A DNA stretch of 64,000 bases from an uncultured Erythrobacter sp. (GCF_947492365.1 NZ_CANLMB010000002.1:620001-684000), one strand, 5' to 3'; counted from the first letter of the stretch, positions 17,276 through 25,179 are shown. The notes: generated by a model not told the origin, from the sequence alone. Made by a program: numbers and translations.

Positions 17276-17351
17276 AGGGGTGTAGCTCAGTTGGTAGAGC
17301 ATCGGTCTCCAAAACCGAGGGCCACGGGTTCGAATCCTGTCACCCCTGCCA
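17276..17351 (+). tRNA. tRNA-Trp (CCA)
   Basis: A full cloverleaf: acceptor AGGGGTG (17276-17282) pairs with CACCCCT (17341-17347), discriminator G, and CCA is encoded at 17349-17351. The anticodon loop CTCCAAA gives anticodon CCA at 17309-17311, and the T loop TTCGAAT is canonical. tRNA-Trp before secE is a common bacterial order; here two micro-ORFs and a reverse-strand symporter lie between. Confidence 0.97.
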
Positions 17352-17410
17352 TTTTCTTTGATCTTTGGTGACTCCGGCTGGCCCCATGAGGGCAAACCCG
17401 CAGTATTGCG

Positions 17411-17447
17411 GTCGAGAATTCTCGACTTTGCGCGGCGCATGATGCGC
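17411..17447. promoter_or_regulatory. Perfect 16-base palindrome and second inverted repeat upstream of micro-ORF A
   Basis: GTCGAGAATTCTCGAC (17411-17426) is a perfect palindrome, followed by GCGCAT/ATGCGC (17435-17447) with one central base. Both lie between tRNA-Trp and the first micro-ORF, 32 bases or more before its ATG, where an operator would be expected. No bound regulator can be named. Confidence 0.4.
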
Positions 17448-17478
17448 GTTGCAGCGAAAGGTCTTCGGAGAATTGCCC

Positions 17479-17628
17479 ATGAACGGATCGAGTCACCACA
17501 CAGCTCGCAGCGCGCGATGTTCGAAACAGTCGCAGGCAGTGGATGCCTTGCTGCGTCGTCAGAAATACGGCCCGATCCGTCCGATGCATGAGCCCAGCTT
17601 TGTCGAAAGATTGCTGCGCCGCTGGTGA
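17479..17628 (+). CDS. 49-aa micro-protein A, paralogue of micro-protein B
   Basis: A short frame from ATG 17479 to TGA 17628 with GGAG nine bases upstream. The product is Arg/Ser/Gln-rich at the start and ends in KYGPIRPMHEPSFVERLLRR plus W. The downstream micro-ORF encodes exactly the same length and aligns without gaps: 15 of the last 20 residues are identical and the other changes are mostly conservative, whereas the first 29 positions share only 7. No signal peptide or membrane segment is visible; a basic, soluble or peripheral protein is likely. I do not recognise the family. Coding status rests on this paralogy. Confidence 0.6.
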   Translation: MNGSSHHTARSARCSKQSQAVDALLRRQKYGPIRPMHEPSFVERLLRRW

Positions 17629-17650
17629 CGCTTGTTCACATTAAGATACG

Positions 17651-17671
17651 TTTAGCTGAACATTAGCTAAA
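17651..17671. promoter_or_regulatory. Inverted repeat between the micro-ORFs
   Basis: TTTAGCT at 17651-17657 is mirrored by AGCTAAA at 17665-17671 around GAACATT, in a locally AT-rich stretch 23 bases after micro-ORF A. It could be an operator or part of a promoter for micro-ORF B. Confidence 0.35.
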
Positions 17672-17722
17672 TTGCGCGCTCAGCTTTGCGCCAGCCATTC
17701 GGGTGCAGAGCGGACCTCTAGC

Positions 17723-17751
17723 CGGGCGGCCACCTCTCTTTTCGCCGCCCG
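17723..17751 (+). promoter_or_regulatory. Leader hairpin directly before the micro-ORF B ribosome site
   Basis: CGGGCGGC (17723-17730) pairs with GCCGCCCG (17744-17751); the 13-base loop holds CCTCTC. The ribosome site AGGAGG follows at 17755-17760, six bases before ATG 17767. The pyrimidine loop is partly complementary to the ribosome site, so translation control is conceivable. Confidence 0.4.
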
Positions 17752-17766
17752 AACAGGAGGAAAATT

Positions 17767-17916
17767 ATGAGCCACTATTCCTATCGCAGTTCGCGGCCTG
17801 ACCAATGGTCCAGCCCGCGCCCTTATTCAGACCCGAGCCTGCGCGCACTCGCCTATGGCCCGGTGCGGCCTATGCACGAACCATCATGGCTGGAGCGTCT
17901 GCTTGGGCGGTATTGA
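17767..17916 (+). CDS. 49-aa micro-protein B, paralogue of micro-protein A
   Basis: ATG 17767 has an ideal AGGAGG six bases upstream and the frame ends with TGA at 17914-17916. The product starts MSHYSYRSSRPDQW, is rich in Ser/Arg/Pro/Tyr, and ends AYGPVRPMHEPSWLERLLGR plus Y. It has the same length as micro-protein A and the same C-terminal signature YGPxRPMHEPSxxERLLxR. The strong ribosome site and the two-copy conservation make it very likely translated. The function is unknown; the amphipathic ERLL tail could bind a membrane or a partner protein. The convergent symporter gene ends 57 bases downstream. Confidence 0.7.
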   Translation: MSHYSYRSSRPDQWSSPRPYSDPSLRALAYGPVRPMHEPSWLERLLGRY

Positions 17917-17973
17917 GGGTGAGGGTGAGGGGGAGCCGCCGGCAGCAGGCCGGATCGACTCCCCCCAATCCCA

Positions 17974-19491
17974 TCAATACTCGTTCGGCTCTTCGGGAGT
18001 GTCTTCCCGATGGTCCGGTCCGGCATCCTTGATGCCTTGAGCAAGCTTGAAGACCACGCCCGAAAGCAGCAGCAGCGCCAACAAGTTGGGCAATGCCATT
18101 GCGGCGTTGGAAATGTCGCCCAAACGCCAGACCAGCTCGGAAGGCTGGGCCGCTGCGAGGAAAATCACCAGACACCAAAGCACGCGCCAGATGATGTGGA
18201 GCACCTTCTCGCCGCCGCGGGTCGAGCCGGGGAAGCGGTCATAGATGAAGGTGATCGCCCGCTCGCCATAATAGGACCACGTCAGCAATGTCGTGAACAC
18301 GAACAGGATGAGCGCGATCGAGGCGACCAGGGTGCCGATTGCGACGCCCGCAAGCTCAACCGGGAAAGCCGCTGCGAATGCACCGCTGGTCATTTCAAAA
18401 CCAACACGGTCCGATTGCCACGCATAGCTGACAGCCTCGGTTCCCGCCATGAAGTCGCCGCGAACCGTCAGGATCACCAGCGCCGTCATGGTGCAAATCA
18501 CGATCGTGTCGATAAAGGTGCCAAGCATCGCCATCCGGCCCTGCGCTTCGGGATCGTTGGTCTGTGCCACAGCGTGGGCAATGGCAGTGGAACCTTGACC
18601 CGCCTCGTTAGAGAAGAGACCGCGTGCAACGCCCGCCCGGATCGCAAGCATGATGATGCCGCCAGCGAAGCCGCCAGCCGCCGCATCGAAGCCAAACGCG
18701 TTTTTGAAGATGAGCATGAAAGTCGCGCCCAGATCACCGAAGTTCAATATCAGCGCGAAAACCGCCATGATGACATAAGCGCCCGCCATGAACGGGATGA
18801 CTTTTTCCGCGACGCTGCCGATCGACTTGATCCCGCCGATAATCACGACGAATACAAGCACCGCGACAATCGCGCCGCCCAGCCATTCCTCGATCCCGAA
18901 TAGCTCGTTGAGCCCGTCTGCAACCGCGTTGGCCTGGATCGAATTGCCCGTCACCAGCGCGCTGAACAGCGTGCCGAGACAGAAGACGATCGCTAGCCAT
19001 GTCCACTTTTTGCCCAGGCCCATCATGATGTAGGTCATCGGTCCGCCGCGCAGAACACCATCGCTGGTACGCTCACGATAGCGGATCGCCAGCGCGCCTT
19101 CGGCAAACGCCAGAGCCATGCCGAACAGCGCCGTGATCCACATCCAGAAAATCGCACCCGGTCCGCCAAGCGCGATTGCGGTTGCGACACCTGCTAGGTT
19201 GCCCGTGCCGACTTGCCCAGAAAGCGCAGTCGAGAGTGCGGCAAAAGGTGAGATTTCGCCGTCACCTTGGCTCTTGCGACCGGCAAACAAGCCCTTGAAC
19301 GCGCTGCCTAGATTGCGCAGCGGATAGAATTTGAGGCCGACCATGATCCACAGGCCGATGCCCAATAGGGCGATCGTCATCGGCGGGAAGGGTATAACCT
19401 CCACCCCGTCCCAGGTGCCGCCCCAGATAAAGTCTGAAACATTGGTAATTGGTTCGATCCAGGCTTCTGCGCCTGATACGTCTGCAGCCAT
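17974..19491 (-). CDS. Alanine/glycine:cation symporter (AGCS family)
   Basis: Inner-membrane sodium-coupled importer for alanine or glycine. The 505-residue protein has about ten hydrophobic segments and AGCS hallmarks: FAALSTALSGQVGTGNLAGV (about 83-102), GGPGAIFWMWITALFGMALAF, and FSNEAGQGSTAIAHA (about 293-307). It begins MAADVSGAEAWIEPITNV and has a charged acidic C-terminal tail. It stands alone on the reverse strand between the micro-ORFs and secE, interrupting the usual tRNA-Trp to secE neighbourhood. Exact substrate cannot be read. Confidence 0.92.
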   Translation of the reverse strand: MAADVSGAEAWIEPITNVSDFIWGGTWDGVEVIPFPPMTIALLGIGLWIMVGLKFYPLRNLGSAFKGLFAGRKSQGDGEISPFAALSTALSGQVGTGNLAGVATAIALGGPGAIFWMWITALFGMALAFAEGALAIRYRERTSDGVLRGGPMTYIMMGLGKKWTWLAIVFCLGTLFSALVTGNSIQANAVADGLNELFGIEEWLGGAIVAVLVFVVIIGGIKSIGSVAEKVIPFMAGAYVIMAVFALILNFGDLGATFMLIFKNAFGFDAAAGGFAGGIIMLAIRAGVARGLFSNEAGQGSTAIAHAVAQTNDPEAQGRMAMLGTFIDTIVICTMTALVILTVRGDFMAGTEAVSYAWQSDRVGFEMTSGAFAAAFPVELAGVAIGTLVASIALILFVFTTLLTWSYYGERAITFIYDRFPGSTRGGEKVLHIIWRVLWCLVIFLAAAQPSELVWRLGDISNAAMALPNLLALLLLSGVVFKLAQGIKDAGPDHREDTPEEPNEY

Positions 19492-19739
19492 GTTTGGCTA
19501 TCCCCTCTTATGTGTCCCCGAAGGTAAAGCGCGCACGCTAGAGCCGAGCGGTGCAAATGACTAGTCCCGATTCCGCCCTCTTCTTTCTTGCCATCCCCGC
19601 GAATCCCCCTTATCTGCACCTCCAATTCCGACATTGGTAAGACGTAAAGCCCAGCCGCGACCTTGTCCCGGAGGGCGACGGACCCTACCTGAAAGCCGGA
19701 TGAAATACGCACACTCACGCGAAGGCGAGCACACGAGAC

Positions 19740-19976
19740 ATGGCTGACGAACAAAAGGCCCCACCGGCCAAGGCCGAGAAAAAGCGCAAGACCTCGATTC
19801 CCGAATTCGTGAATCAGGTCCGCACCGAAACCAGCAAGGTCGTGTGGCCGACGCGCGAGGAAACCGTGCGCACCGCGATCTTCGTCTTCATTTTCATGGT
19901 GCTGCTGTCGCTGTTCTTCTTCGGCGTCGACTCGCTGTTCAAATTCATCGTCAATTTCCTGCTGACGCTCGCCTGA
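19740..19976 (+). CDS. secE: Preprotein translocase subunit SecE
   Basis: Essential clamp subunit of the SecYEG channel. The 78-residue form has a basic tail, the conserved amphipathic helix FVNQVRTETSKVVWPTREET (about 24-43), and one membrane helix (about 45-75). This single-span form is typical of most bacteria, unlike the three-span form of E. coli. nusG follows after 56 bases in the classical order. Confidence 0.96.
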   Translation: MADEQKAPPAKAEKKRKTSIPEFVNQVRTETSKVVWPTREETVRTAIFVFIFMVLLSLFFFGVDSLFKFIVNFLLTLA

Positions 19977-20032
19977 TCGGCCTCTCGCCGACCGCCGCTG
20001 CGCACACGCATAGAACTCCCAAGGATTAGCCC

Positions 20033-20569
20033 ATGGCCCGCTGGTACATCATCCACGCTTATTCCGGTTTCGAAAACAAGGTGAAGGAAGCGATCATTTC
20101 CGAAGCCGAACGCCTTGGCCTGTCCGAAGGCGTTGAGGAAATCGAGGTTCCGACCGAAACCGTGACCGAAGTGAAGCGCGGCAAGAAGGTTCAGGTCGAG
20201 CGCAAGTTCATGCCCGGCTATGTCCTCGCCAAGCTGCGGATGAATGACGACATCTATCACCTCGTCAAGAACACGCCCAAAGTGACCGGCTTCCTCGGCA
20301 ACAACAACAAGCCGCAGCCGATCTCCGAGAAAGAGGCCGCGCGCTATTTCGGCGGTGTCGAAGAAGCCAAGTCCGCCCCCAAGACCCAGATCAGCGTCGA
20401 TTACGAAATCGGCGATCAGGTCAAGGTGCTCGACGGTCCCTTCGCCAGCTTCAACGGCGTTGTCGAAGAGCTCGATTTCGACAAGGCGAAGGTCAAGGTC
20501 AGCGTCTCGATCTTCGGCCGCGCAACGCCTGTGGAACTCGATTTCGAACAGGTCGAACTGGTCAAGTAA
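20033..20569 (+). CDS. nusG: Transcription termination/antitermination factor NusG
   Basis: Binds RNA polymerase, aids processivity and links to Rho or ribosomes. The 178-residue protein opens with RWYIIHAYSGFENKVKEAI (NGN domain, to about 115), has FMPGYVLAKLRMND and NTPKVTGFLG, and ends with a KOW domain: DQVKVLDGPFASFNGVVEEL through FGRATPVELDFEQVELVK. AAGGA precedes the ATG. A strong terminator follows, so rplK-rplA are probably transcribed mainly from a separate promoter here. Confidence 0.97.
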   Translation: MARWYIIHAYSGFENKVKEAIISEAERLGLSEGVEEIEVPTETVTEVKRGKKVQVERKFMPGYVLAKLRMNDDIYHLVKNTPKVTGFLGNNNKPQPISEKEAARYFGGVEEAKSAPKTQISVDYEIGDQVKVLDGPFASFNGVVEELDFDKAKVKVSVSIFGRATPVELDFEQVELVK

Positions 20570-20595
20570 GCAGCTTCAGGCCTGCGAAAAACAAA

Positions 20596-20626
20596 AGGGC
20601 GCCGGTCTGGGATCGGCGCCCTTTTT
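20596..20626 (+). terminator. Intrinsic terminator after nusG
   Basis: AGGGCGCCG (20596-20604) pairs perfectly with CGGCGCCCT (20614-20622), followed by TTTTT and preceded by an A run. It closes the secE-nusG unit. Confidence 0.9.
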
Positions 20627-20761
20627 GTTTGTGCGCGGCCATCCGGCACGTGGCGTGTTCTTCCAAGCCCTGAACATCCGCTACGTGTACGGATGATTGG
20701 ATGTCGCGATCGGACCGGGTGCAAACGCGAAGAGCGGGCGCCGGATCTCTTGGAGGCGAAA

Positions 20762-22351
20762 ATGCACTTACGATCCGTTTTTCTGACGCTTTTTCTGCTG
20801 GCCGCAGCAATGCAGCCGCAAAAGGCATTCGCGCAGACAACCGATCCATCGGCGGAGGACGTTTGCAGGGACTTCAGCTGGCTGGTCGGGACGTGGCAAT
20901 CCTACAGTCCATGGGACGATCAGAGTGAACCAACCGGCGGAACGCTGGTCTTCAGCTATGACGGCGGCAGCATTGTGGGCCGGATCGGCAGCGTCAATAA
21001 TTACATGGAAGAGAACGACTATTCTTCCGGCACAATCGTGTTTCGCGGTTTCACCGAAGTCCGCAGCTATGGCCCGGATGGAACCACGCGCTTTGAGTCT
21101 TTCGGGGGCGAGTATTACCAGCTCGACGATGGCGAAGGGCAATGGCGCGAAGAGTCAATCGGGGTACGGCAAAACGGCGAACTTTATATCTCGCCTCCTG
21201 CCATTTCCCGCCTGTCAGGCCACGGCCCGTTTCGCAAATCGTCCAGCGTCCAGCCAGGTGGAGATTGCACGACGGTACAAGAGCCAGCAGCAGAGACTGT
21301 CCCCGCACAAGTGAGCCGGACTGCGTTGCTGCGCGAGATATTGGAGCAGGAAGACTATCTGCCGCCTGTCATCCTGAGCCCGGATCCCTGTTCCGACAAT
21401 TTCGATGGCCGCGAAGGGCTCGGCGAGGCGATGCAGGATTGGGAAGGCGACCTCGAGAGATTACAGGAACTGGAAGCGGATCGGGCATCAGATCCCACTA
21501 CGCGCTCTTTTCGCGAATTCATGGACGCGGTGATCATCGGAAACCTGTTCGGCAATTCTACGGACCCGCAAGATTTGCCGGTTTCTCCGGTAAGTGAGGG
21601 CGCGCAAGAGAGCGCGGCGGACCCATGCATCAATCCGCGTGGAGACGTGATTCTGGACCTTCGAAACCGCATGTCTCAGCTGACTGGCGACGAAGCATCT
21701 GACGCCGGATCTCCCGCAGAACCGCAAAAACCTTCGCTCACTGGGGGTATGGCAGAAATCGCGCCGCCGGTGCTGTCAAACGAGTATGACCCCGAGTTGC
21801 AGGTTGTCTCGGTTCGCGGCGATGTGCAGGGAATTGTTCCCGGGCTCTTTTACGGTGAAACTGAGGATGATCGGGTCGCGAACTTACGCGATCTCGCCGA
21901 AAGGCTCGAAACGATAGATGCCGCCGATCCGTTGCGTGCAGAGTTTCAGCGCAATTTCGACTTGCGCTTTGACCGGTTGGAGCAGGAATATCTCGCCACA
22001 CAGGCATTGTTGCGCCAGCCCGACCTTACCGAAGAACAGCGCAGCAATTACAGCGCAAAGCTTGATCGCCTGTCTGAACAATATGATGAATTCGGCGGGG
22101 GTATCAGCGCCGACAGAGCGGCACGGTCTCTCATTCGCTACGAGCTTGATAAAGCGGAAAACGGTGATTTGAGCGACATATTCGCGCCGGGCGTCGAAGC
22201 CGGCAGAACGCAGGGGCGGACTGCCGAAGAGCTGGCCGGATCACGGGCCGGAATGCGTTTGCAATCCGCGCTCGACCGGGCGTTCCCCGAAGGCTGGTCT
22301 TACGACAGTGACTCCAGCCAGATTGTCCCCAGAGGCGGATCGCCCGAATAG
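20762..22351 (+). CDS. Secreted protein with DUF6265-like N-terminal domain
   Basis: Start ATG 20762 (MHLRSVFLTLFLLAAA) is set by GGAGG five bases upstream and by a clear signal peptide ending near AFAQ. Of 529 residues, about 30-165 look like a lipocalin-type DUF6265 domain: FSWLVGTWQSYSPWDDQ, GGTLVFSYDGGSIVGRIG, and GTIVFRGFTEVRSYGPDG. The rest is acidic and helical (LEQEYLATQALLRQPDLTEE, coiled-coil-like at about 385-445) and unlike any family I know. It sits between nusG and rplK, which usually adjoin, and its composition looks less GC-rich. Function unknown; probably periplasmic. Confidence 0.7.
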   Translation: MHLRSVFLTLFLLAAAMQPQKAFAQTTDPSAEDVCRDFSWLVGTWQSYSPWDDQSEPTGGTLVFSYDGGSIVGRIGSVNNYMEENDYSSGTIVFRGFTEVRSYGPDGTTRFESFGGEYYQLDDGEGQWREESIGVRQNGELYISPPAISRLSGHGPFRKSSSVQPGGDCTTVQEPAAETVPAQVSRTALLREILEQEDYLPPVILSPDPCSDNFDGREGLGEAMQDWEGDLERLQELEADRASDPTTRSFREFMDAVIIGNLFGNSTDPQDLPVSPVSEGAQESAADPCINPRGDVILDLRNRMSQLTGDEASDAGSPAEPQKPSLTGGMAEIAPPVLSNEYDPELQVVSVRGDVQGIVPGLFYGETEDDRVANLRDLAERLETIDAADPLRAEFQRNFDLRFDRLEQEYLATQALLRQPDLTEEQRSNYSAKLDRLSEQYDEFGGGISADRAARSLIRYELDKAENGDLSDIFAPGVEAGRTQGRTAEELAGSRAGMRLQSALDRAFPEGWSYDSDSSQIVPRGGSPE

Positions 22352-22630
22352 CGCGTTGGGAGAAGGCCTGCGGCTGTTTGCGATTGCCGGTGTGGCGGCG
22401 GCAATCTCGCTGGCCAGACAGGCAGGGCCAGCGGAGCGCGGGCACCGCCAGACAGTCCCTCCGACGCGCGCTTCCAGCTTGCAATACGCGCCAGACTCGC
22501 TATGTGCGCCGCTTCCCATCAAACAGGCGGGAAATCCGTGCGGGAGGTCTGTTCGAAAACAGGCCGCTGGACCGCTTAACATGAGCCGGGTTGGAAACAG
22601 CGCGGCAACAGTGAGAAAAGGAGGCCTCTC

Positions 22631-23062
22631 ATGGCCAAGAAAATCGAGGGCTATATCAAGCTCCAGGTGCCCGCGGGCACTGCCAACCCTTCACCCCCGA
22701 TCGGCCCGGCGCTGGGTCAGCGCGGCGTCAACATCATGGAATTCTGCAAGGCCTTCAACGCGGCCACGCAGGACCTTGAAAAGAGCGCTCCGATCCCGAC
22801 CACGATCACGGTCTATGCCGACCGTTCGTTCACATTCACCTTCAAGAGCCCGCCGGCGAGCTACATGCTCAAGAAAGCCGCCAAGCTGAAGTCAGGCTCG
22901 AGCGAGCCGGGCAAGGTTTCGGCCGGCACGATCAAGCAGAGCGCAGTGAAGGAAATCGCGGAAGCCAAGATGGCTGACCTCAACGCGAATTCTATCGATC
23001 AGGCAATGAAGATCATCGAAGGCTCCGCGCGTTCGATGGGCCTCGAAGTGGTGGAGGGCTGA
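22631..23062 (+). CDS. rplK: 50S ribosomal protein L11
   Basis: Part of the GTPase-associated centre; binds 23S rRNA with L10 and is needed for RelA activation. The 143-residue protein has [20 protein letters not shown] and [15 protein letters not shown] in the N-terminal domain and [20 protein letters not shown] in the linker. AAAAGGAGG lies ahead of the ATG. The 279 bases upstream hold no gene that I can support and must carry its promoter, since nusG ends in a terminator. Confidence 0.98.
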   Translation: MAKKIEGYIKLQVPAGTANPSPPIGPALGQRGVNIMEFCKAFNAATQDLEKSAPIPTTITVYADRSFTFTFKSPPASYMLKKAAKLKSGSSEPGKVSAGTIKQSAVKEIAEAKMADLNANSIDQAMKIIEGSARSMGLEVVEG

Positions 23063-23066
23063 ACCA

Positions 23067-23759
23067 ATGGCTAAACTCACGAAAAAGCAGAAGGTCGTTG
23101 CCGAGCTCGACGCAGAGAAGCTCTACAGCATCGACGAAGCAATCACCGTATTGCGCGAGCACAAGGCGAAGTTTGACGAAACCGTCGAACTGGCCATGAA
23201 CCTGGGTGTTGACCCGCGTCACGCTGACCAGATGGTTCGCGGCATGGTCTCGCTGCCTTCGGGCACGGGCAAGGACGTCAAGGTTGCGGTCTTCGCGCGC
23301 GGCGACAATGCCGACAAGGCTACCGCTGCTGGTGCTGACAAGGTCGGCGCTGAAGACCTGATGGAAGACATGCAGAACGGCAATCTCGACTATGACCGCG
23401 TGATCGCCACGCCGGACATGATGGGCGTTGTCGGCCGTCTGGGTAAGGTGCTTGGTCCCAAGGGCCTGATGCCGAACCCCAAGCTCGGCACTGTCACCCC
23501 GAACGTGGAACAGGCCGTAAAGGACGCCAAGGGCGGCCAGGTCGAATTTCGCGTCGAGAAGATGGGCATCATCCACTCCGGCATCGGCAAGCTGTCGTTC
23601 AAGGATGCTGACATCAAGGCGAATTTTGAAGCGCTCACTCAGGCTGTGGTGAAAGCCAAGCCGTCGGGTTCAAAGGGCAAGTATGTCCAGAAGGTCTCGC
23701 TGACCTCGACCATGGGCCCCGGTCTGAAGATCGACGTGTCTGGAATTGAGGGCGCGTAA
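23067..23759 (+). CDS. rplA: 50S ribosomal protein L1
   Basis: Forms the L1 stalk and typically represses its own operon by binding the mRNA leader. The 230-residue protein shows [13 protein letters not shown] at the start, [20 protein letters not shown], the signature [18 protein letters not shown] (about 128-145), and [19 protein letters not shown]. It starts four bases after the rplK stop. rplJ and rplL do not follow directly; a terminator closes the unit. Confidence 0.98.
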   Translation: MAKLTKKQKVVAELDAEKLYSIDEAITVLREHKAKFDETVELAMNLGVDPRHADQMVRGMVSLPSGTGKDVKVAVFARGDNADKATAAGADKVGAEDLMEDMQNGNLDYDRVIATPDMMGVVGRLGKVLGPKGLMPNPKLGTVTPNVEQAVKDAKGGQVEFRVEKMGIIHSGIGKLSFKDADIKANFEALTQAVVKAKPSGSKGKYVQKVSLTSTMGPGLKIDVSGIEGA

Positions 23760-23790
23760 CGCTTTCCTACATCGTCTGACGATGACATGA

Positions 23791-23823
23791 GGGGCTGGAA
23801 GCTTGGTGCTTCCGGCCCCTTTT
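23791..23823 (+). terminator. Intrinsic terminator after rplA
   Basis: A 12-bp stem (GGGGCTGGAAGC at 23791-23802 with GCTTCCGGCCCC at 23808-23819, one wobble) around TTGGT, followed by TTTT. Confidence 0.92.
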
Positions 23824-24211
23824 GTGTTCAGCGTTTGAGCTTCGCGCGGGCGGTTGCCACCGAGAAATAGACTAACGCGTTCCCGTCGATGGATAGGAGG
23901 AAGCACCATTGCGACGGCGTTGGTGGCTCGAAAGAGCTAATGCTGCGACTGAGTTGCTTAGTGGTGGGAGGGTGTGGTTACGCTCCACTCCCCTTTGCAG
24001 GGATCGGATTTACAGTCCGATTGCCAGAACTACTGACTTTACCCTCCCACAGGGAAGGCAAGTCGCGGATCAGAATGTTAGCTGATCGCACGCCTCGCAG
24101 GCGCGCGGATGCGCGCCGTTAAGCGGCGTAAGGATATCGGTGAAGGTTGGTCACGATATTGTGCATGGCGGGCCAGCTAGGCGTCTTGGACTTGTTGGTC
24201 AAGCGCTCGCT
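23824..24211. other. 388-base non-coding stretch around the tRNA-like element
   Basis: Between the rplA terminator and the cinA-like stop I see no supportable protein gene. A 77-codon plus-strand frame (23889-24122) runs straight through the cloverleaf and is rejected. A weak minus-strand promoter is possible: TTGACC (24202-24197) and TAGCTG (24179-24174) with 17 bases between, about 125 bases before the cloverleaf. Confidence 0.4.
23962..24048 (-). ncRNA. tRNA-Tyr-like cloverleaf with non-consensus D and T loops
   Basis: On the minus strand, acceptor GGGAGGG (24048-24042) pairs with CCCTCCC (23972-23966), then A73 and an encoded CCA (23964-23962). Inside are a D-arm-like hairpin GTCAG/CTGGC (24037-24023), an anticodon arm with 6-bp stem and loop CTGTAAA giving anticodon GTA (24013-24011), a long variable arm CCCT/AGGG with a GCAA tetraloop (24002-23991), and a T-arm-like hairpin GTGG/CCAC (23988-23974). 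The body is 84 bases, as for tRNA-Tyr. Odd points: the T loop is AGCGTAA, not TTCRANN; the D loop TAGTT lacks GG; and two bases before the acceptor can pair with the A-C of the 3' end. Confidence 0.55.
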
Positions 24212-24976
24212 TTAAATACCCCCGGGCGTGAAATCGTATCCGTGGGTCGCAAGCCCGTCTGTCAGGCTGTCGACGCAGCTGGAGAGGTCTTCCTGACGGG
24301 TTGAGCGGATCACGAAATTCGCGCCCACCTTACCTTCGCGGAAGAAGGGGTAGGAGCCGATCTGGCAGTTCTCATGCGCCTTTTCGACTTCGCGCAGCAG
24401 GTTGGCGACTTCGCTTTCGGCGATCCAGCAGCCGATCGTTTCCGCGATCAGCGGCGCGCCGCCTTCCAGCTTGCCGGTCAGCGCATCGAGCATGCCAGCG
24501 GTGATATGCGGGACGCCCGCCATCAGGATCACATTGCCGCGCCGGATACCGGGTGCGCCGGTCTTGCGGTTGGGGATGAGCTCGGCGCCTTCGGGCACGC
24601 GGGCCATGCGCAGCCGCGCGTCGGTCAGCCCGCCGGGCTTGTCGGCGTAATATCTCTCAAGGATCGCGCGCGCTTCGGGATGGACGACAACCGGCACACC
24701 GAGCGCCGCAGAAACAGCATCGACGGTGATGTCGTCATGGGTCGGCCCGATCCCGCCGGTGGTGAAGAGATAGTCGTTGGCCGCGCGAAGAGCGTTGACT
24801 GCCTCGACAATGCGGTCCTCGACATCGGCCACCACGCGCACTTCGGACAGGCGGATGCCCTGCACCTGAAGCCAGCTCGCGATCTGCGCGATATTCTTGT
24901 CATGGGTGCGGCCGGACAGGATTTCATCGCCGATAATGACGAGCCCTGCGGTCCAGATTTTGTCGGAAGAGGTCAT
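24212..24976 (-). CDS. Competence/damage-inducible protein A-like (MoCF domain)
   Basis: A 254-residue protein with a molybdopterin-binding-like domain (about 6-170): AGLVIIGDEILSGRTHDKN, FTTGGIGPTHDDITVDAVS and the later GVPHITAGMLDAL. It matches the N-terminal half of CinA (COG1058) and lacks the C-terminal nicotinamide-nucleotide amidase domain, so it probably cannot deamidate NMN; COG1058 proteins may act as ADP-ribose pyrophosphatases. Start ATG 24976 is preferred over a frame start 12 codons upstream. It is a single gene, upstream of the tRNA-like element on the same strand. Confidence 0.82.
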   Translation of the reverse strand: MTSSDKIWTAGLVIIGDEILSGRTHDKNIAQIASWLQVQGIRLSEVRVVADVEDRIVEAVNALRAANDYLFTTGGIGPTHDDITVDAVSAALGVPVVVHPEARAILERYYADKPGGLTDARLRMARVPEGAELIPNRKTGAPGIRRGNVILMAGVPHITAGMLDALTGKLEGGAPLIAETIGCWIAESEVANLLREVEKAHENCQIGSYPFFREGKVGANFVIRSTRQEDLSSCVDSLTDGLATHGYDFTPGGI

Positions 24977-25039
24977 GCGAAGCGGGTTAGGCGAGATGAC
25001 TATCGGCCTCAAGCTTCAACCTGAATTCTGCTCGTGAAT

Positions 25040-25179
25040 TCGGCTGCAGAGCAGCCGCAAGGCCACGCGGCCGCCCCCCTTCGGCTGACTGGTAAGCCAG
25101 CCGCTCAGGATAAACTTCGCGGGCGCAGCTTTGCTGCGCGTCTAGCGAGGACGCTCGCCCGGAGGGGCGAGCGCAACAA
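25040..25179 (-). repeat. Mosaic palindromic repeat, copy C
   Basis: Begins on the minus strand a few bases after the monooxygenase stop with a 9-bp stem (CGCTCGCCC at 25152-25160 with GGGCGAGCG at 25165-25173) around a loop that reads CTCC on the minus strand. The minus strand then reads CCTCGCTAGACG (25150-25139), shared with copy A, a GCGCAG/CTGCGC hairpin (25137-25121) and further GC-rich hairpins to about 25040. Confidence 0.65.

Noticed and set aside
22352-22630. Possible gene between the secreted protein and rplK
   Set aside because: The only open frame overlaps the rplK coding region in another frame; nothing supports translation.
23966-24048. Plus-strand tRNA-Val (anticodon TAC) reading of the cloverleaf
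   Set aside because: On the plus strand the hairpin order does not fit D, anticodon, variable, T; on the minus strand it does, with a typical Tyr anticodon loop.
23889-24122. 77-codon plus-strand frame
   Set aside because: Passes through every stem of the tRNA-like element; no homology that I recognise.
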